From NCBI GenBank assembly GCA_039809495.1, contig JBDHVC010000001.1, forward strand, positions 62,001 through 126,000: 64,000 nucleotides of DNA, given 5' to 3'. Under the pieces are notes generated by a model. It made no database searches. It had not been told where the DNA came from and saw nothing but the letters and a program-made list of their open reading frames with translations. This stretch comes from JAFLCL01 sp039809495 (lineage in GTDB: Bacteria > Myxococcota_A > Polyangia > Polyangiales > Sandaracinaceae). The position numbers were made by a program, and so were the translations under genes. Of this stretch, positions 44,514 to 52,254 are shown piece after piece; position 1 is the first letter of the stretch, and each line of letters starts with the position of its first letter.

Positions 44514-44693
44514 GATGCACGGCAAGCCGACGACACCACGGATCGCCGAACGCGCGGCGACGAGGCGGATCGCGGCAGCGCGACGTGATGGATCGGCCGC
44601 GGCGGTGGCTCGGCTCGAGGGCTCCGCGGGGCTCGGCGCCCTCGGGCGCGATGGGTTGCGACGGCGTACGGGACGGGCTAGGCGTCCCGCCCC

Positions 44694-45626
44694 ATGACCG
44701 ACGTCGATGACGAGATCCGCGAGATCAAGCGCGAGATCATCGAGTCGCGAGCCCTCGTCATCAAGACGGGCAACGTGCTCAGCGCCCTCGCGGCCGACGT
44801 GAAGTCGATCGCCAAGCGCCAGACCAACTACGAGCGTCGGATCTCGTGGAACAGCTGGGTCGCCTACATCCTCTTCGCCGCGCTGAGCTTCTTCGGGCTC
44901 TGGCTCGCGAAGAACGCCAGCGTGGGCGACATCGAGGATCAGCTCGGTCGCTACGAGGCGCAGGTCCAGCAGCTCGAGCGCGAGCTCGGCGAGGAGACGC
45001 AGCGCGCCGAGGCGCGGACGCGGGCCGAGGCCCAGGCGGCGCAGTTCTACCGGCTCATCCGCGATCGGCGACGGGAAGAGGCCGTCGAGCAGTATCCCAG
45101 CATCCGCCGCGAGCAGCTCTCCGCGGCCGAGGCCGCGTTCTTCCGCGACACGGTCGACCGCTTCCAGGAGGATCTCTCCGTGCAGGCCTTCCAGAACGGG
45201 ACGGACCTCGTCCGGACCGGCCGCTACGCAGAGGCGGCCGAGGCCTTCCAGGAGTCCCTCCGGCTGCGCGACGACGGCCCGCACGCGCCCGCGGTGCGCC
45301 TCGCGCTCGCTCGCGCCCTGCGCCACCTCGGCCAGGATGCGCGCGCGAAGGATCTCGCCGCGGAGGTCGCCGAGCAGAACGTCGACCGCGAGCTTCAAGA
45401 CGACGGCCTGCTCCTCTTCGCGGAGTGCGCGGAGGCGATGGGCTCGATCGACGAGGCCCGCGCCGCGCTCCACACCTACCTCCGGCGCTGGCCCCGCGGG
45501 GCCTACGCCGTCGACGTCCGGCATCACCTCTCGGATCTGAACCGGCGGGTGATGCGCGGCGAGGTGCGGCGGACCCCGACGCCCTCGGCCTCGCCGAGCC
45601 CGGCGCCTCGACCCACGTCGCCCTGA
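44694..45626 (+). CDS. Membrane-anchored coiled-coil/TPR protein
   Basis: 310 residues. A cytoplasmic coiled-coil (1-50, DDEIREIKREIIESR) is followed by one membrane helix (SWVAYILFAALSFFGLWLA, about 53-72), a long periplasmic coiled-coil (IEDQLGRYEAQVQQLERELG), then TPR-like helices (GRYAEAAEAFQESLRLRDD) and a Pro/Ser tail. The arrangement recalls CpoB/YbgF-type envelope scaffolds but with an N-terminal anchor instead of a signal peptide. No enzyme motif. A weak -10-like TAGGCG lies 9 bases from the ATG. It starts a plus-strand envelope-biogenesis block. Confidence 0.75.
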   Translation: MTDVDDEIREIKREIIESRALVIKTGNVLSALAADVKSIAKRQTNYERRISWNSWVAYILFAALSFFGLWLAKNASVGDIEDQLGRYEAQVQQLERELGEETQRAEARTRAEAQAAQFYRLIRDRRREEAVEQYPSIRREQLSAAEAAFFRDTVDRFQEDLSVQAFQNGTDLVRTGRYAEAAEAFQESLRLRDDGPHAPAVRLALARALRHLGQDARAKDLAAEVAEQNVDRELQDDGLLLFAECAEAMGSIDEARAALHTYLRRWPRGAYAVDVRHHLSDLNRRVMRGEVRRTPTPSASPSPAPRPTSP

Positions 45627-45687
45627 CAGCGCGCGTCGCTCGACGCGATCCTTCGAGCAGAGGCGCGCTGGCTCGGCGGGAGGGAGG

Positions 45688-45712
45688 CTCACGCCGATTC
45701 GCTCGGCGTGAG
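45688..45712 (+). terminator. Perfect 10-bp hairpin in a 222-base gap
   Basis: CTCACGCCGA-TTCGC-TCGGCGTGAG. The gap 45627-45848 otherwise holds only the -10 of the next gene. The hairpin lacks a T-run; it probably ends transcription of the coiled-coil gene. Confidence 0.4.
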
Positions 45713-45812
45713 GGAGGGCTGGGGGCGGACCCTCCGACGAGGGAGAGACAGCACGAATCAGGGCACCTGGCTCGTGCCGTCGGGGGCGGGCCCGACCTGC
45801 TCGCCCAGCCGG

Positions 45813-45841
45813 TTTGGCGCGGGCGGCGCTCGCGGTATAGG
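45813..45841 (+). promoter_or_regulatory. Promoter of the thioredoxin-like gene, leaderless arrangement
   Basis: TTTGGC (45813-45818), 17 bases, TATAGG (45836-45841), then only 7 bases to the GTG at 45849. The same TATAGG hexamer drives tRNA-Arg. Confidence 0.55.
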
Positions 45842-45848
45842 CCCTCGG

Positions 45849-46439
45849 GTGAGCATCGACGAGAAGACCGAGGGCGCGCCGACGTCGCCCATCGCGAGCC
45901 CGCCCGAGGCCGCGAGCCCCAAGGCGCCGCCGGGCGATGCGCCTCGGCGCGCGAGGTGGATCCGTCTCGCGCGTGACGTCGCCATCGGCCTCGCGATCGT
46001 GCTCGCCATCCAGTGGTGGCAGGCGCGCGGGGTCGCCCCCGAGGGGCTCCCCGACGTCTCGCTGACGCTCCTCGACGGGAGCACCGTCGCGCTCGCCGGA
46101 CCGCGCGAGCGCGCGAGGCTCATCCAGCTCGAGGCGTCGTGGTGCGGCGTCTGTCGGATGGAGGACGCGACCATCCGCTCGCTGGCGCGCGATCACGACG
46201 TCCTCGTCGTCGCGACGCAGTCGGGCGACGCGGCGGCCGTCCGACGCTTCGCCGAGGAGCACGATCTCGCGGGGCTCCAGATCGCCGTCGACGAGCAGGG
46301 CGCGCTCGCGCGAGCGCTCGGCGTGCGCGCGTTTCCGACGACGCTCTTCGTCGACCGCGAGGGCCAGATCGCGAGCACGGCCGTCGGCTACACGACGTGG
46401 CTCGGGATGCGGGCTCGGCTGGAATGGGCCGGACGCTAG
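45849..46439 (+). CDS. Membrane-anchored thioredoxin-like disulfide oxidoreductase (ScsD/TlpA type)
   Basis: 196 residues. One N-terminal membrane anchor (VAIGLAIVLAIQWW, about 40-55) places a thioredoxin fold in the periplasm. The active site is WCGVC (about 98-102) and the cis-Pro loop is FPTTLFVD. The central Gly-Val dipeptide and anchor resemble ScsD-like proteins. It could oxidise, reduce or isomerise periplasmic thiols. I chose GTG 45849 because the -10 lies just upstream and the earlier open frame has no ribosome site. The next genes, lspA and lgt, both carry extra periplasmic Cys-containing loops, which are plausible substrates. Confidence 0.88.
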   Translation: MSIDEKTEGAPTSPIASPPEAASPKAPPGDAPRRARWIRLARDVAIGLAIVLAIQWWQARGVAPEGLPDVSLTLLDGSTVALAGPRERARLIQLEASWCGVCRMEDATIRSLARDHDVLVVATQSGDAAAVRRFAEEHDLAGLQIAVDEQGALARALGVRAFPTTLFVDREGQIASTAVGYTTWLGMRARLEWAGR

Positions 46440-46482
46440 CGCGCGTTCGGTGCTACAAGGCTCGCTTTCGCGAAGAGTCCTC

Positions 46483-47289
46483 ATGACCCAGCCCGACGAC
46501 GCGAGCTCACGCCCCAAGGCCGAACCCGAGGCGCCCGCCTCGAGCCCCGACGCGCCGCGCGCGCCCCGAGCGTGGGGGCTCGTCGGGCTCGCCGTGCTCG
46601 GGGTCGTCCTCCTGACCACGCTCGACCTCTGGACGAAGACCCTCGCCGAGGAGCACCTCGCGCGCGTGCGGCAGGGGAGCCCGCCCGCGCTCTGCGAGCC
46701 CGACGAGCGCGGCTACGTCGGCATGCAGCGCCTGCGCGGCGAGCCCTACGTGGTCGTCGAGGACATCCTCGACTTCGAGTACGCGGAGAACTGCGGCGCC
46801 GCGTTCGGCATGATGCGCGACGCGCCCGAGGCGGCGCGCGCGGGCGTGTTCGGCCTCGCCGCGATCATCGCCGTGAGCGCGCTCTTCTATCTCTTTCGCA
46901 CCGGGCGCGGCGGCCCGCTGCTCGCGTGGGGAGTGCCCTTCGTCGCCTCGGGCGCGCTCGGCAACCTGATCGACCGCATCCGCTACGGCTACGTCGTCGA
47001 CTTCATCCACGTCCACTACGAGCCGTGGGACTTCGACTACCCGACGTTCAACGTCGCCGACGTCACGATCACGATCGGCGTCGCGCTGCTCGTGCTCGAC
47101 GCCTTCCGCGCGGAGCGCGCGCCCGACGCGACCACGAAGCCGGGTGGGGGGTCGAAGGCTCCTGACGCGCGCGCGGTGGCTCGCGCCGCGGCCGAGGAGG
47201 GCTCCGAGGCGGACGCCCCTTCGGGAGGCGCCGTCGCCTCCGCCGAGGAGGAGGGGGGAGAGGAAGGGACGGAGGTGGGATCGGCGTGA
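46483..47289 (+). CDS. lspA: Lipoprotein signal peptidase (signal peptidase II)
   Basis: 268 residues, longer than the usual 160-170. It removes the signal peptide from diacylglyceryl-modified prolipoproteins. The catalytic aspartates are in GNLIDRI and FNVADVTI, and VVDFIHVHY lies between. There is a 30-residue N-terminal extension and a 50-residue acidic C-terminal tail. Periplasmic loop 1 has an insertion (about 65-90) with a Cys in PPALCEPDE, and the normally conserved NTGAAF reads NCGAAF. These are the only two Cys. ATG 46483 follows a -10-like TACAAG by 23 bases. The stop overlaps lgt as GTGA. Confidence 0.95.
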   Translation: MTQPDDASSRPKAEPEAPASSPDAPRAPRAWGLVGLAVLGVVLLTTLDLWTKTLAEEHLARVRQGSPPALCEPDERGYVGMQRLRGEPYVVVEDILDFEYAENCGAAFGMMRDAPEAARAGVFGLAAIIAVSALFYLFRTGRGGPLLAWGVPFVASGALGNLIDRIRYGYVVDFIHVHYEPWDFDYPTFNVADVTITIGVALLVLDAFRAERAPDATTKPGGGSKAPDARAVARAAAEEGSEADAPSGGAVASAEEEGGEEGTEVGSA

Positions 47290-48254
47290 TCCCCTCGTTC
47301 GGCACCTTCTTCGGCGAGGACCTCCCCGCGTACTTCTCGATGCTCACGGCGGCGTTCGCCGTCTGTACGTGGTTCGCGGTGCGGTGGTCGAGGCAGAGCC
47401 GATACGATCACGAGGTGCTCATCGACGTCGCGCTCTACTCGGTGATCACGGGCGTCGCCGGCGCGCGCATCGCGCACGTCCTCTTCGACGGCTACCTGAT
47501 GGACTACGTGCACCTCTGCACGGACTACACGCAGGTGAGCTGGCACATCACCGAGCAGCAGTGCAACGCCGAGTGGGTGCAGGGGAGCTGGGACGCCGCG
47601 GCCCAGGTCTGCCACCCCGTCGAGCAGGACTGCTTCGCCGCCTTTCGGTTCTGGCAAGGCGGCCTCACCTGGTACGGCGGCATGATCGGCGCCGTCGGGT
47701 ACGCGATGCACATCTTCCGCAAGGAGGGCTTCCCGCGGCTCCCCGCGCTCGATCTCGCGGGCCTCGTCCTGCCGCTCGGGCTCTTCTTCGGGCGCCTCGG
47801 CTGCTGGTTCGCCGGCTGCTGCTTCGGGAGCCCGAGCGACAGCGCGCTCGCCGTGTCCTTCCCGCCGTGGTCCCCCGCGAGCGAGGAGCAGTGGCGCGAT
47901 GGCCTGCTCACGCACCCCTCGCTCCCCTCGCTCGCGGTCTGGCCGACCCAGCTCATGGAGTCACTCGGCTCGCTCGCGATCGCGTTCTTCGTGATCGGCT
48001 GGCTCCACCCACGAAAGCGCTTCCACGGCGAGGTCTTCTGCGTCTCGACGGCGCTCTACGCGCTCCTGCGCTTCGGGCTCGAGTTCCTGCGCGCCGACGA
48101 TCGCGGCATCTACTTCGGGCTCGCCACCTCGCAGTGGATCTCGCTCGTCCTGCTCGGCCTCGTCGCCTGGGTGTGGGTGCGCACCCGCGACCACGCCCGT
48201 CGCGCGGAGGGTGCGCTCGCGCCGCTCACAGCTCGAACAGCCCCTCCAGCCTGA
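47286..48254 (+). CDS. lgt: Prolipoprotein diacylglyceryl transferase
   Basis: 322 residues. Lgt moves diacylglycerol from phosphatidylglycerol to the lipobox Cys, the first step of lipoprotein maturation. Core blocks are GVAGARIAHVLF, FWQGGLTWYGGMIGA, FFGRLGCWFAGCCFG, WPTQLMES and RFGLEFLRADDRG. Between the second helix and FWQGG there is an inserted periplasmic loop of about 40 residues with four Cys (HLCTD, QQCNA, QVCHP, QDCFA). Its start overlaps lspA. With lspA it forms a two-step module, fitting the many lipoproteins around it. The end overlaps the convergent barrel gene by 29 bases. Confidence 0.95.
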   Translation: MIPSFGTFFGEDLPAYFSMLTAAFAVCTWFAVRWSRQSRYDHEVLIDVALYSVITGVAGARIAHVLFDGYLMDYVHLCTDYTQVSWHITEQQCNAEWVQGSWDAAAQVCHPVEQDCFAAFRFWQGGLTWYGGMIGAVGYAMHIFRKEGFPRLPALDLAGLVLPLGLFFGRLGCWFAGCCFGSPSDSALAVSFPPWSPASEEQWRDGLLTHPSLPSLAVWPTQLMESLGSLAIAFFVIGWLHPRKRFHGEVFCVSTALYALLRFGLEFLRADDRGIYFGLATSQWISLVLLGLVAWVWVRTRDHARRAEGALAPLTARTAPPA

Positions 48255-48789
48255 GGACGGCGCCGAGCTCGAAGGGCTCCCGATCGAAGTCCGTCACGAT
48301 CCATTCGGGCCGGAGCTCGACGCCGATCGCGAGCTCGCGCGTGAGCAAGAGGTCGAGGCCGAGGACCGCGCCGAGGCGCAGATCCCCGCGGACGCCCTCG
48401 AGCGAAGGGAGCGAGGCGTCGATGACGCTCACGATCCCGCCGACGCTCAGCCCGAGGTAGGGGACGACGCTCAGGACGTCGACGACGTAGACGAGATCGG
48501 CGCTCAGCGCGACGCGATGCATCGCCGCGACGTGGAACGCGTAGTCGGCGCGCGCGCGGAGCTCCCAGGTGTCGCCCAGCCCGACCCCGATCCCAGCGCC
48601 CAGCGTCACGGCGTGCGCCGGGTAGACCGTGTCGGAGGCGATCCCCGTGTAGCCCGCGGTCGCGAAGAGCCCGAGCTGATCCTCGTACGCGCGCGCCGCG
48701 CTCGGCAGGATCGAGAGCGCGATCGAGAGCGCGAGCCCGAGCGTCGACCCGGAGAGGACGAGCCGGGCGAGCGGACGGAGTCGCGTCAT
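48226..48789 (-). CDS. Small outer-membrane beta-barrel protein
   Basis: 187 residues from ATG 48789, followed by a signal peptide (LGLALSIALSILPSAARA-YED). The mature part has alternating amphipathic strands (LRARADYAFHVAAM, VPYLGLSVGGIV, LAIGVELRPEWIV) and ends GAVLRLEGLFEL, with a hydrophobic-alternating last strand. Size suggests 8 strands. Function unknown. Its 3' end overlaps the 3' end of lgt by 29 bases on the opposite strand. Confidence 0.8.
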   Translation of the reverse strand: MTRLRPLARLVLSGSTLGLALSIALSILPSAARAYEDQLGLFATAGYTGIASDTVYPAHAVTLGAGIGVGLGDTWELRARADYAFHVAAMHRVALSADLVYVVDVLSVVPYLGLSVGGIVSVIDASLPSLEGVRGDLRLGAVLGLDLLLTRELAIGVELRPEWIVTDFDREPFELGAVLRLEGLFEL

Positions 48790-48864
48790 CGCCGTGTGGC
48801 GGGCGGCGGGCACGCCGCTCCACATGCCACGCCGACGGCGTCGATGGAAGGAGGGGAGGCGGCG

Positions 48865-48892
48865 TTGACGAGACGAGGACCGCCGGTAAGAT
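48865..48892 (+). promoter_or_regulatory. Good sigma-70-type promoter for the yfgM-bamB-like pair
   Basis: TTGACG (48865-48870), 16 bases, TAAGAT (48887-48892). Transcription would start near 48899, giving a 50-base leader to GTG 48950. Confidence 0.6.
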
Positions 48893-48949
48893 GCCGCCCC
48901 CTCTCTCCCCTCGCGATGCGTTCGCGAGCGCCACCGACCGAGGTTCTCC

Positions 48950-50335
48950 GTGTCAGAAGACGATCAGAAGCGTGACGCGACCGACGCGACGGACGCACCG
49001 ACCGAGCCCGAGGAGGGCTCGACGGCGAAGGCCGACGCGAGCGAAGGGGACGCACCGACCGAGCCCGAGGAGGGCTCGACGGCGAAGGCCGTCGCGAGCG
49101 AAGACGACGAGGTCGACGACGCGAAGGCCGACGATCGAGGCGACGCGAAGGAGGGCTCGGACGCGCCCGATCCGAGCGACGCGGAGGCGACCGCGGGTGG
49201 GCGAGGCGAGGGCGCGGCCAAGCCCGCCGCGGCCAAGGCGAGCGCGAGCGATCCGAGCGCGAGCGAGCGATCCGCGCGCCTCTCGGCGGGCGCCCGGCTC
49301 GCGGCGCAGAAGGCCGCGAAGGCGGCCGTCAAGGCGGCGAAGAAGGAAGAGCGCAAGGCCGCGCAGGCGCCCGCCTCCGCCGAGGCGTCGTCCGAGCCCG
49401 AGAGCGAGGATCCGGTCGATCGTCTCAAGGCGACCGAGATCGGGCGCGGCGCGCTGAAGGTCGGGGGCTGGTGGGAGCACAACCAGCAGCTCGGCTGGGG
49501 CATCATCGCCGCGGTCGCCATCGTGATCGTCGGCGTGATCGGCTGGCGCGTGCGCGCGGAGTCGAGCTCGAGTGAGATCGGGACGCTCCTGAACGACGCG
49601 ATGGAGACGGCGTCGGCGCGGATCGTGGCCTCGAGCGAGGCGAACGGCGAGGCCTCGAGCGACGACGAGGCCGCGCCGCGCGAGCGGACGTTCCCGACCA
49701 CCCAGGCACGCGACGAGGCCGCCATCACCGCGTTTCAGGCCGTGATCGAGCGAGCGAGCGATCTGCCCGCCGCGAACGTGGCGAGGCTCGGGCTCGGCCG
49801 CGCGCTCCTCGATCTCGGCCGCCATGACGAGGCGCGCGACGCGTTCCAAGCCGCGTTCGATCACAGCGGGCGCTCCGGCCTCGTCGCCTGGCAGGCCCTC
49901 GAGGGGGTCGGCTTCGCGAACGAGGCGGCGGGGCGCCCGGAGGACGCTCGCGCGGCGTACGAGCGGCTCGCCGACATCGAGAACCACGCCTATCAGCAGA
50001 TCGCGGACTACCACCTCGCGCGCCTGCTCATCGAGGCTGGTCAGCGAGACGAGGCGCGGACGGCGCTCCGAGCCGTCGTCGACGCCCTCCGAGCCGACAC
50101 GGTCGAGGGCGGCGAGCCCCGGTTCCCGTTCGTGCTCTCGCAGGCCGAGCTCCGCCTGCGCGAGCTGGATCCCTCGAGCGCCGTCTCGAGCGGCGCGGCC
50201 GGCGCTGGGGGTGGCGGCGGCGGTCTCGGCGGCGCTGGCTCGGGGCTCGAGGGCCTGAGCCCCGAGCAGCTCCAGCAGCTGATTCGTCAGTTCCAGCAGC
50301 AGCAAGGCGGTTCGGGCGAGGGCGGCTCGGAGTGA
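48950..50335 (+). CDS. YfgM-like membrane TPR protein
   Basis: 461 residues. An acidic, Ala/Lys-rich disordered N-terminus of about 160 residues (containing a 19-residue tandem repeat) precedes one membrane helix (GIIAAVAIVIVGVIGWRV, about 184-201). A periplasmic TPR domain follows (LGLGRALLDLGRHDEARDAF, YHLARLLIEAGQRDEA), then a Gly-rich and Gln-rich tail (QLQQLIRQFQQQQ). The helix plus TPR matches YfgM, an ancillary subunit of the Sec translocon that passes clients to periplasmic chaperones. In E. coli yfgM sits directly before bamB, and the same order is found here. GTG 50332 of the next gene overlaps the stop. Confidence 0.8.
   Translation: MSEDDQKRDATDATDAPTEPEEGSTAKADASEGDAPTEPEEGSTAKAVASEDDEVDDAKADDRGDAKEGSDAPDPSDAEATAGGRGEGAAKPAAAKASASDPSASERSARLSAGARLAAQKAAKAAVKAAKKEERKAAQAPASAEASSEPESEDPVDRLKATEIGRGALKVGGWWEHNQQLGWGIIAAVAIVIVGVIGWRVRAESSSSEIGTLLNDAMETASARIVASSEANGEASSDDEAAPRERTFPTTQARDEAAITAFQAVIERASDLPAANVARLGLGRALLDLGRHDEARDAFQAAFDHSGRSGLVAWQALEGVGFANEAAGRPEDARAAYERLADIENHAYQQIADYHLARLLIEAGQRDEARTALRAVVDALRADTVEGGEPRFPFVLSQAELRLRELDPSSAVSSGAAGAGGGGGGLGGAGSGLEGLSPEQLQQLIRQFQQQQGGSGEGGSE
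48992..49105 (+). repeat. 57-bp tandem duplication (19 aa) in the YfgM-like N-terminus
   Basis: Two units starting at 48992 and 49049 encode DAPTEPEEGSTAKADASEG and DAPTEPEEGSTAKAVASED. The near-identical DNA indicates recent duplication in a disordered acidic region. Confidence 0.85.
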
Positions 50336-51528
50336 CGCCGCGAGCGCGTCGCCTGCGAGCGTGGCTGTTCGCCGCGATGCTCACGCAGCCCGCCCTGGGC
50401 TGCGGTGGCGGCGAGCCGATCGTCTCCTATCCGCGACGCTGGGATCAGGGCCGAGCCTCGTCCTCGACCGGCGTGATCCAGGTTCGATGGACGCGGCGGC
50501 TCACGCCGGAGCTCGAGGGGCCCTACCTCCCGGTCGAGCACGCCGTGCCGACGCTGGATCCCAACCACGACCGTATCTATGTCGGTACATCCACGGGCCA
50601 GCTCTGGGCCTTCGACGGCGCGGGTGGACGGATCTGGATGTATCAAACCGGAGGCGGGATCGGCGACGAGCCCGCGTTGAGCGCCGACGGCGAGCTCCTC
50701 TACGTGGGGAGCGACGACGGGTTCCTTCACGCGCTCCGCGCCGTGGATGGCAGCGTCGTCTGGCGAACCGAGATGCGCGGAGCCCTCGGCGACGCTCCCC
50801 TGATCGCCGCCGACGTCGTCTACATCGTGACGGAGAACGACGTCGTCGAGGCGTTCGATCGGCGTAGCGGAGAGGCGCTGTGGCGCTTCGAGCGGCAGCC
50901 CACCGAGGGGTTCTACGTCACCGAGCATGCGGGCCTGACGCTGGCGGATCGACGCCTGCTCACGGGGTTCACGGACGGCGCGGTCGTCGCGCTCGATCCG
51001 GGCGATGGGCGGGTGCTCTGGACGCGCGAGACCGCGGCCGATGCGCCGGCCGCGCGTTCGGCCGACGATCTCCGCTTCACCGACGTCGACACGACCCCCG
51101 TCGTCGACGGCGACACGGTCTACGTCGCCTCGTTCGCGGCCGGGCTCTACGCGCTCGAGGTCTCGAGCGGGAGTGTGCGGTGGCGACGCGAAGAGTGGAC
51201 GGGGGTCACGTCGATCAGCCCGGCGCCGGGGGGGCTGCTGATCCTCTCGTCGGGCGATCTCGGGGTGCTCGCCGTGCGCGCTCGAGACGGCGAGCGCCTC
51301 TGGGCCACGCCGGTCACGCGTGGCGCGCCCACGGCGACGCGCGTGGCCGGTGACGTGGTCGTCTTCGGGGAGTCGGCGGGCGGGCTCGTGGGGCTGACGC
51401 TCGGAGCCGGCCGCGAGGTGGCGCGGGTCGAGGACGGGCACGGGTTCGGGGCGGGCGCGGCGATCGCCCAGGGTCGCGGAGCGGCGGTCTCGAACACGGG
51501 GACGCTCTTCGTGTTCGGGCTCGACTGA
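50332..51528 (+). CDS. bamB: BamB-like PQQ-repeat beta-propeller lipoprotein
   Basis: 398 residues. The signal ends in lipobox PALGC (Cys at about 24). The rest is a propeller of PQQ-like blades: DRIYVGTSTGQLWAFDG, LLYVGSDDGFLHALRA, VVYIVTENDVVEAFDR and DTVYVASFAAGLYALEV, each followed by a G.(I/V)W tryptophan strand. BamB is the propeller subunit of the outer-membrane barrel assembly machine and binds BamA. The yfgM-bamB gene order supports this, and the barrel-rich neighbourhood fits, but other PQQ-propeller lipoproteins look alike. The GTG start overlaps the upstream stop. Confidence 0.78.
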   Translation: MTPRARRLRAWLFAAMLTQPALGCGGGEPIVSYPRRWDQGRASSSTGVIQVRWTRRLTPELEGPYLPVEHAVPTLDPNHDRIYVGTSTGQLWAFDGAGGRIWMYQTGGGIGDEPALSADGELLYVGSDDGFLHALRAVDGSVVWRTEMRGALGDAPLIAADVVYIVTENDVVEAFDRRSGEALWRFERQPTEGFYVTEHAGLTLADRRLLTGFTDGAVVALDPGDGRVLWTRETAADAPAARSADDLRFTDVDTTPVVDGDTVYVASFAAGLYALEVSSGSVRWRREEWTGVTSISPAPGGLLILSSGDLGVLAVRARDGERLWATPVTRGAPTATRVAGDVVVFGESAGGLVGLTLGAGREVARVEDGHGFGAGAAIAQGRGAAVSNTGTLFVFGLD

Positions 51529-51597
51529 CGGCGCGTCGTCATCGGGCGCGACCGACGGCGCGTCGTGTTCGGGCTCGACCGACGGCGCGGCTCGACC
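51511..51597 (+). repeat. Imperfect tandem repeats copying the end of the BamB-like gene
   Basis: The gene ends in GTGTTCGGGCTCGAC plus TGA. The same 15 bases recur at 51565-51579, and a third degenerate copy lies between (TCGGGCGCGACCGACGGCG), all joined by GACGGCGCGTCGT spacers of about 27 bases period. This is a local duplication of the gene's tail outside the reading frame. Confidence 0.65.
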
Positions 51598-51620
51598 GAG
51601 GTGATCCGCCGAGCGAGGCG

Positions 51621-51637
51621 GATTTTCCCCGAAAATC
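51621..51637. terminator. AT-rich palindrome GATTTTC-CCC-GAAAATC
   Basis: A perfect 7-bp inverted repeat in an AT-rich island (51620-51670) between the convergent bamB-like and gbsR-like genes. It could be a terminator for either strand or a regulator binding site. On the minus strand a TTGACA overlaps the gbsR stop, without a good -10. Confidence 0.4.
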
Positions 51638-51669
51638 CCCCTCTTTGATTTCGCAGAAGATAGATTATG

Positions 51670-52239
51670 TCAACTGAGATCCGGATCCCGTCGACCCGGA
51701 GCTCGCCGGACCGACGGCTCGCCCGTGCCGGAGCCGCCGAGGAAGAGCCGCGCCAGCTCCGACGCGTCCACGCGTCCCGTCGAGACCAGCACCTCGAGCA
51801 GCCCGCGGCCGAGCCGCGCGACCTCGACGAGCGCCTCGATGCGCGCCCGCTGGAGCTCGACCCGAGGGCTCTTCGGCTCCGCGTCCAGATCCGCGAGCGC
51901 CGACTCGAGCGCGGTCAGCGCTTCCTTCACCTCGAACAGCTCTCGCTCGCGGAAGACCCGAGACACCATCTTCCAGAGGCTCAGCTCCGCCTCGAAGAGC
52001 TCCGCGCGGACGCCGGGTTGATGAACCCGGCGGACGACCCCCCAGCGCTGGAGCTCCGCCAGCGTCATCGAGACGGTCCCGGCCGAGAGCTCTAGGGTGT
52101 CCCGGATGTCTCGAGCTCCGAGCGGACCCTCGCTCAGGTAGAGCAGCGCCCAGATCCGGCCCATGTGGCGCTTGAAACCCCAGAAATCCATCAACCGACC
52201 GACGGCTTCCGTGACGCGCTTCTCGGCGGAGCTCAGCAT
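51670..52239 (-). CDS. GbsR/MarR-family transcriptional regulator
   Basis: 189 residues. The N-terminal winged helix-turn-helix reads GRIWALLYLSEGPLGARDI and LSAGTVSMTLAELQRWGVVR, typical of GbsR-like members of the MarR superfamily. VHQPGVRAELFEAE forms the wing and a helical dimerisation part follows. The C-terminal 30 residues are variable. It is the last gene of the five-gene envelope operon, 15 bases after the Gly-rich lipoprotein gene, so it likely senses a signal relevant to that operon and may autoregulate it. GbsR proteins often sense choline or small ligands, but nothing shows this here. Confidence 0.88.
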   Translation of the reverse strand: MLSSAEKRVTEAVGRLMDFWGFKRHMGRIWALLYLSEGPLGARDIRDTLELSAGTVSMTLAELQRWGVVRRVHQPGVRAELFEAELSLWKMVSRVFRERELFEVKEALTALESALADLDAEPKSPRVELQRARIEALVEVARLGRGLLEVLVSTGRVDASELARLFLGGSGTGEPSVRRAPGRRDPDLS

Positions 52240-52254
52240 GCCCGAGGCCTCGCG

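Noticed and set aside
44515..44697. A 60-residue plus-strand frame between feoA and the coiled-coil gene
   Set aside because: Ala/Arg-rich translation, starts within the Fur box region, and no ribosome site; typical GC-rich noise.
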